Below, piece by piece: positions 58,501 through 64,000 of a stretch of DNA of 64,000 nucleotides; the first letter of the stretch is position 1, and each line of letters starts with the position of its first letter. The notes beneath the pieces are model-generated. The model did not search any database, was not told where the DNA came from, and worked only from the letters and a program-made list of their open reading frames with translations. Made by a program: the position numbers and the translations under genes. The stretch is from NCBI RefSeq assembly GCF_003265705.1, contig NW_020313005.1, positions 14,152,636-14,216,635 of the forward strand, given 5' to 3'. The stretch comes from Callorhinus ursinus. Lineage: Eukaryota; Chordata; Mammalia; Carnivora; Otariidae.

Positions 58501-59638
58501 CTGTCCCCTTTCATTCGTAATTTTATTAATTTGGGTCCTTTCTCTTTTCTTTTGGATAAGTCTGGCCAGTGGTTTATTGATCTTATTAATTCTTCCAAAG
58601 AACCAGCTTCTAGTTTTGTTGATCTGATCTACTGTGTTTCTAGTTTCTAATTCATTGGTATATGCTCTAATCTTAATTATTTCTCTTCTAATGTGTGGCT
58701 TAGGCATCATTTGTTGCTTTTCTCTAGATCTTTAAGGTGTAAAGTTAGTTGGTGAATTCAGTATTTTTCTATTTTTTTGACTGAGGCTTAGATGGCTATG
58801 CATTTCCCCCATAGGACCGCCTTTGCAGTATCCCAAATGTTTTGGACCGATGTGTTCCCTTAAAATGGCACAGGGTTGCAGATTGGATAAAAAGACAAGA
58901 CCCATCCATATGCTGTCTATGAGAGACTCATTTTGAACCTAAAGGTACATCCAGACTGAAAATGAAGGGATGGAGATCCATCTTTCATGCCAACGAACCT
59001 CAAAAGAAAGTGGGTATAGCAATTCTTATATCAGATAATTTAGACTTTAAACTAAAGACTGTAGTTAGAGACACAGAAAGACACCATATCATCCTTAAAG
59101 GGTCAATCCAACAAGAATATCTAACAATTATTAATACCTACTCGCCCAACATGGGAGCAGTCATATACATAAGACAACTGTTAACCAAAATAAAGACACA
59201 TACTGATATCAATACATTAATTGTAGGAAACCTCAATACTCCACTCTCAGCAATAGACAGATCATCTAAGCAGAAAATCAACAAAGAAACGAGCTTTGAA
59301 TGACACACTGGACCAGATGGACCTCATAGATATATACAGAATGTTCCACCCTAAAACAACAGAATACTCATTCTTCTCGAGTGCACATGGAACTTTCTCC
59401 AGAATAGACCACATACTGGGTCACAAATGAGGACTCAACCAATACCAAAAGATTGAGATTATTACCTGAATATTCTCAGACCATAATGTGTTAAGACTAG
59501 AACTCAATTAGAAAAAAAAAATTTGGAAGAAATTCAAGCACTCAGAAGCTAAAGACCACTCTGCTCAAGAATGTTTGGGTCAACCAGGAAATCAAAGAAG
59601 AACTTAAACAATTCATGGAAACCAATGAGAATGAAAAC
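55573..59638 (-). mobile_element. L1 with 0.78-kb 5' inversion
   Basis: Left T-rich tail and 3' UTR, ORF2 antisense up to about 58855, then the ORF2 5' part in the opposite (plus) orientation from 58857 to 59638. The two arms meet at the same point of ORF2 (ACACATCGGTCC versus GAAAACACA), with almost nothing lost. The TSD proves a single insertion event. Confidence 0.95.
55880..59638 (-). pseudogene. L1 ORF2 pseudogene, 5' part inverted
   Basis: Endonuclease and early linker lie in the inverted arm (58962-59303 plus: GWRSIFHANEPQKKVGIAI, GNLNTPLSAIDR). Linker and RT lie in the minus arm: 58234-58710 ([19 protein letters not shown]), 57727-58008 ([15 protein letters not shown]) and 57199-57702. 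FADD reads as a damaged STDD near 57590. The C-terminus ends at the TAA complementary to 55880-55882. The inversion plus frameshifts make it inactive. Confidence 0.92.
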
Positions 59639-61011
59639 ACATTTTTCACTTTAGATGTAAGTTTTTCTTTTTGAGGTAATTTTATTTTTCAGCGCAGTTT
59701 TAGCTTTACAGAAAATTTGAGTGCAAAGTACAGAGTCTCCTTGTCTCCCATACAAAGGTTCCACTATTTTTAACATCTGAAATTAGTATGGTATATTTGT
59801 TACAATTGATGAGCCAATATTGATGTATTATTAATATTAAATAAATTCTATAGTTTACTTTAGGCTTCACTCTTGGTGTTATACATTTCAGGGGTTTTGA
59901 TATAAAATACATGTATCCACCATTGTTATATCATATAGAATAGTTTCACTGCTGTAAAAATTCCCTATATTACATTTCTTCATTCCTATATCCCTTACCC
60001 TGAACCCCTGGGAACCATTTATGTTTTAACTATTTCCATAAATTTGCCTTTTCTAGAACATTATATAGTTGAAATCATACAGCATTTTTTCTCAGCTTGG
60101 CTTCTTTCACTTTCAAGATTTTTCTATGTCTTTTCATGGATTAATAGCTCATTTATTTTTATCACTGAAAAATATTCCATCATATAAATGAAACACAGTT
60201 TTTTTTTTTTTTATCCACTCATCTATTAAATGACATCTTGTTTGTTTCCATGTTTTGACAATTCTAAATAAAACCCTATAAACCTTAGTGTGAATGTTTT
60301 TGGGTGAACATGAATTTTCAACTCATTTTGGTAAATGCTGCCAAACTGTCTTCCAAAGTAGCTATACTATTTTGCATTCCCTCCAGCACCCGTCCCACCT
60401 GTAGCTCCATGTCCTTGCTAACCATTATAGTAGGTGTATAGTGATATCTCTGTGATATTTTAATTTATACTTTCCTAATGAGACATGATGTTGAATATCT
60501 CTTCAAATGTTCATTTTCTATCTGTATATATTCTTTGGTGAGGTATCTCTTCAGATATTTTGCCTATTTTTAAATTGGGTTATCTTATGATTGTTGAGTT
60601 TTAAGGGTTCTGTATATTTTGGTTACAAGTCTTTAATCAGATATGTCTTTTGAGAATATTGTATCCGTTTGTGCCTTGGATTTTCATTCTTATAACAGTG
60701 TCTTTCACAGAGCACAAATTTTTAAGTTGTTGATTTTTAGCTGAACTATTTTCTTGTTGTGGGAATAAGAGTAATGACTTCTAACCTCCTCACCTGTCAG
60801 GCGTCCAATGAGAAGTCCTCAGCTGTAAGTTTTGAATGCATGTTTTTAATTAAATTCAAGATGCTTCCATCTATTTTCAGTTTGCTTGAGAATATTTATC
60901 ATGAATGGCTATTAAGTATCATTGAATTCCTTTTCTGTATCTAAGATAATTATATAGGCTTATCTTATTTATTCTCTTGACATGGGAGATAAATTATATT
61001 GGTTGATTTTC

Positions 61012-61202
61012 TTTTTTTTCAAGATTTTATTTATTTGAGAGAGCGAGAGAGAGAGAGTGCACAAGCAGGGGCAGGGGCAGAGGGAGGGAGAAGCAGACTC
61101 TCCGCTTAGCAGGGAGCCCAATGTGGGCTCAATCCCAGGTCCCTGGGATCATGACCTGAGCCAAAGACAGACACTTAACCAACTGAGCCACTCAGGCGCC
61201 CC
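61012..61202 (-). mobile_element. SINEC
   Basis: Antisense. TSD TATATTGGTTGATTTTC (60995-61011) and TATGTTGGTTGATTTTC (61203-61219), one mismatch. Confidence 0.97.
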
Positions 61203-61561
61203 TATGTTGGTTGATTTTCAAATGTTGAACCAGCCTCTCTTTCCTGGGATAAATCCCACTTCCCTGTTATCTATAATACTTTTATGTATATAAATACATA
61301 TTTCTGTATTTGGTTTTCTAATATTTGGTTTATGATATTCATCTATGAATGTCTATGTTCATGAGGGATATTGGTTTATGGTTTCATTTTCTTGTACTGC
61401 ACTTTTCTGTTGATGATATTAATGTTGACTTCAAAGAATGAGCTGGGAAGTGTTCCCTCCTCTTCTATTTTTTGGAAGAGGATATGCAGAATTACTATTA
61501 TTTCTTCCCTAAATGTGTGGAAGAATTTGCCAGTAAAACCATCCAGGCATGGATTTTTTTT

Positions 61562-61746
61562 TTTTAAGATTTTATTTATTTATTTGAGAAAGAGAGAATG
61601 AGAGATAGCATGAGAGGCAAGAGGGTCAGAGGGAGAAGCAGACTCCCTGCTGAGCAGGGAGCCTGATGTGGGACTCGATCCCGGGACTACAGGATCATGA
61701 CCTGAGCTGAAGGCAGTCGCTTAACCAACTGAGCCACCCAGGTGCC
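61562..61746 (-). mobile_element. SINEC in T-rich tail
   Basis: Antisense body with CTCCCTGCTGAGCAGGGAGC. Lies in the T-rich tail of the L1 fragment that follows; flanking GGATTTTTTTTT / AGATTTTTTTTT blocks are too simple for a firm TSD. Confidence 0.95.
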
Positions 61747-61747
61747 T

Positions 61748-61845
61748 AGATTTTTTTTTTTTAATTCAATTAGCCAACAAATAGTACATCATTAGTTTCA
61801 GATGTAGAGTTCAGTAATTCATCAGTTGCATAAAACACCCAGTGT
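61748..61845 (-). mobile_element. Very short L1 3' tail
   Basis: AATTCAATTAGCCAACAAAT and CATCATTAGTTTCAGATGTA then CATAAAACACCCAGTG is an L1 3' UTR of only about 100 bp. TGGATT occurs at both outer edges (61555 and 61846 areas), so the SINE probably landed in the poly(T) of this insertion. Confidence 0.8.
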
Positions 61846-62280
61846 GGATTATTTTTTTCTTTATGGAAGGTTTTTAACTCCAACTTTTATATTGTTAGTA
61901 GCTATAGGACAATTCATATCCATTTTTTGATTGAGTTTCTGTAGTTTTGTGTCTTTTAAAATATTGATCCAATTCCTCTAAGGTAGCTAATTATGGGCAT
62001 AGTATTGTTCATGGAATCCCCTATTATTTTTTTAGTAGCTATGAGATCTGTAGTTATATCCTATCTTGCAGTCCTGATATTGGTGATTTTTGTCTTTTTT
62101 TTTTACTTGATCATATTATCCAGAGGTTTATCAATTTTATTGATCTTTTCAAAGAACCAGGATTTTTTTTCTCTCTCTGTCTCTCTCTCCCTTTTGTGTT
62201 TGTTTTAAATTTTAATGATTTCCATTCTAATTTTAATTGTTTACTCATTTCTGCTTTCTTTTGATTTGATTTGCTCTTCT

Positions 62281-62896
62281 CATGAGTGCACTATGAAGGC
62301 ACACACACACGTTGTGTCTATCCACAACGTCAGCTTTAGTCAGTCATAAAGCAAAGTTAACATAATTATAAAGCAGGTTCAGGATTAAAAATTCAATGAC
62401 ATTTCATTATGTGATTAACTTGGCTTTTTACACAGCACACAAAGCAGAACATTAGACAAGTCACAAAACAAACAAGATAACAGGGAATAGGAAGTTAAAC
62501 TAAACGTGAAGTCAGTCTGTGGGTGCAGTTGAGATAAGACCTCGGTCTGGTCTGGTCAGCTCTTGCATTTATTATGTTCAAGCAGTGAAGGATCTTGGTT
62601 CTGTTCAGAGATCAATCCAGCAGAGCCTTTGGTAGCAGCTGCCTTTTTTAAATGGTCAGACACAGAGGGCTCATGTCTGAAGAGTGACAATTTGCTGCAA
62701 AAATCCTCTCTTTTTAAAGGTATTTAATCAGTCTCGGGCCCCTGCAGACCTCTTCTGCTTCTACTTGTTACCAGTTCTGGGGTGTCAGCTTTTGCTGGTC
62801 TTGGCAATATCTTGTAGCTGCAGTACCCTAATGGCTTGCTTCATTGTTTGACATAGGCCCCTGCTTGACATGAGTGACTCCATCTTGCTCTCTACA
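62281..62896. mobile_element. Unclassified 616-bp insertion in L1M
   Basis: L1M ORF2 antisense is interrupted between GATTTGCTCTTCT and CTCTTCTTTCTCTAG. GCTCTTCT (62273-62280 and 62897-62904) flanks the insert. On the minus strand it begins TGTAGAGAGCAAGATGGAG and holds an AATAAA, which suggests an LTR, but the termini and 8-bp duplication do not fit a standard LTR cleanly. No coding frame is convincing (62785-62994 minus has no known domain). Confidence 0.6.
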
Positions 62897-63120
62897 GCTC
62901 TTCTTTCTCTAGTTTCTTCAGGTAGACACACTTCTGATTCTAAATCTTCTTTTCTAACGTAAGCAATAAATGCTATAAGTTCCCTGCTAAGCACTGTTTT
63001 AGCTGTATTCTACACATTTTGCTATGTTCTATTTCATTTTAATTTCATTCAAAATGTCTTTGTAACTTTCCTTGAGACTTCCTCTTTGACCTTGTGGTTT
63101 TGACTGTAGGGCTTCTGAAT

Positions 63121-64000
63121 TTGAAACTAACAACAAATGCCTGCCTTTAATTTGTTACAGTTGGGCACAAAACTAAAAAGTATTTAGGACAAATTATGTT
63201 CCATAATGAGTCTCTAACTAGAGATTTGTTGAGAGCAGAGATCAGGATACATGATAACTCAGAGGGCTCAGCTGCTGTACTGAAAAAAAAGAGTGCCTTG
63301 CAGTAGGTAGAACTGATATTTAGGTGTTTCTGGGAGGAAGCAGAGTCTGGAATGAGGTTATGAGGTCTGGGTTTTGGGGAAATTTCTGTTTTGTCTTCTG
63401 TAATTAGAGGAATCTGGGTTGGATCAATGATTCCCAAACACAGGTTCAGGACAGATGCTAGGCTGGGGGACTTGGGGTCAGCTGAGAAGTTATTGGAAAA
63501 TTCAGACTCCTCAGGCCGCCCAACAGAATATAATTTGATAGCTGTGGATATAGTTCGGGAATCAGTGTTTTCAAAAACTTCACAGGTGATCCTGCCTCAA
63601 GGTCCATTTTTGAACAAACTGTGACTTTCAATTTTCTTCAGTAATGGGTAGGGGATCTTCAGTGACAGTGTGCATCATCACAAAAAGCAGCTAACCTAAG
63701 AATATTAGGATGGAAGGAATCTCAGAACTTCTATTTTGCATACAAAGTGTCCAAGGCTAGTAAATAGAAATACAACTAATGTTTGCATGTTGCAAACCCT
63801 CAGGTTTGTTACCGGTGCTGTTTATTATTGTACTTCTTGCTGTTGATTTTGTTGCTATTTGTCTAGTGACATTCCTGGACTAATCACATAAAGTGTGTAT
63901 TCTTTGCCACTGAAATTTCAATGTTGAGTTTTATGGTGAGCCAATGACTAGACAATGATTTTCTGAAATACCTTAAGCCAACAAGTTTCCTGAGGGTCTC
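63121..64000. other. Mostly unique sequence
   Basis: Apart from a MER5-like piece (63425-63625) nothing is recognised. Frames at 63147-63437 (-) and 63391-63624 (+) overlap each other and show no domain. Confidence 0.45.
63425..63625 (+). mobile_element. MER5-like hAT-Charlie remnant
   Basis: CAATGATTCCCAAACACAGG through CTGGGGGACTTGGGGTCAGC and CACAGGTGATCCTGCCTCAA to GAACAAACTGTG resembles a worn MER5A. Confidence 0.5.

Larger units (their letters stand above)
55557..59654 (-). repeat. 16-bp TSD of 5'-inverted L1
   Basis: ACATTTTTCACTTTAG at 55557-55572 and 59639-59654, identical. Confidence 0.97.
59665..63120 (-). mobile_element. Ancient L1M, antisense, with nested insertions
   Basis: From the 3' UTR side (TTTTTGAGGTAATTTTATTT) through ORF2 antisense landmarks (CTTTAATCAGATATGTCTTT, CTGGGATAAATCCCACTTCC, GGTTTATCAATTTTATTGAT, TGCTATAAGTTCCCTGCTAA) to about 63120. 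Interrupted by SINEs (61012-61202, 61562-61746), an L1 tail (61748-61845) and a 616-bp insertion (62281-62896). Confidence 0.8.

Overview
This is mammalian nuclear DNA, and almost certainly from a carnivore. The SINEs are carnivore tRNA-Lys-derived SINEC elements with the arctoid-style body and an AAATAAATAAAATCTT tail. I see none of the canid-specific SINEC_Cf type and no felid-type body, so a bear, seal or mustelid relative is the best inference. I found no recognisable host protein-coding exon, tRNA gene, rRNA gene or intact ncRNA. Nearly every long open frame is a piece of LINE-1 (L1) ORF1 or ORF2, read in sense or antisense. The window looks like an intergenic or deep intronic repeat-rich tract. 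Family names come from memory of consensus sequences; boundaries come from target-site duplications (TSDs) where I could read them and are otherwise approximate.

Layout. 1-3.6 kb: an L1 3' tail, an unusual A-rich segment with a 250-bp tandem repeat and a GC-richer block, then a 5'-inverted L1 carrying a SINE. 3.6-8.5 kb: an old L2, unique sequence and a short young L1 with a probable 3' transduction. 8.5-12.9 kb: an ancient L1M interrupted by a Tigger DNA transposon whose decayed transposase is still readable; a SINE lies inside the Tigger. 13-17 kb: old L1M, two SINEs, L2 and unique sequence. 17.1-27.4 kb: a pile-up of minus-strand L1s (one nearly full length), with a 37-nt U2 snRNA retropseudogene flanked by a perfect 18-bp TSD. 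27.4-34.9 kb: MIR, L2, MER5-like, L1M split by a SINE and an old solo LTR, a short L1 and a young SINE.

34.9-42.5 kb: a full-length plus-strand L1 with a perfect 20-bp TSD. It later received a twin-primed L1 in ORF1, an inversion with an (AT)n tract in ORF2, and two SINEs in opposite orientations. 42.5-55.5 kb: mostly unique sequence with scattered SINEs, MIR/L2, two MLT1-type LTRs, short L1 tails and two small tandem repeats. 55.6-59.6 kb: a 4.1-kb minus-strand L1 with a 5' inversion and a perfect 16-bp TSD. 59.7-63.1 kb: ancient L1M carrying two SINEs, an L1 tail and an unclassified 616-bp insertion. 63.1-64 kb: unique sequence with a MER5-like remnant.

No genes work together here. The biology is retrotransposition: L1 machinery accounts for the L1s, the SINEs and the U2 copy, and nesting gives a relative order (L1M older than Tigger and LTRs, then arctoid L1, then SINEC). 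I looked for a new system and did not find one; the U2 insertion, the stacked 3' UTRs, the two transduction candidates and the 616-bp insertion are the most worthwhile leads.
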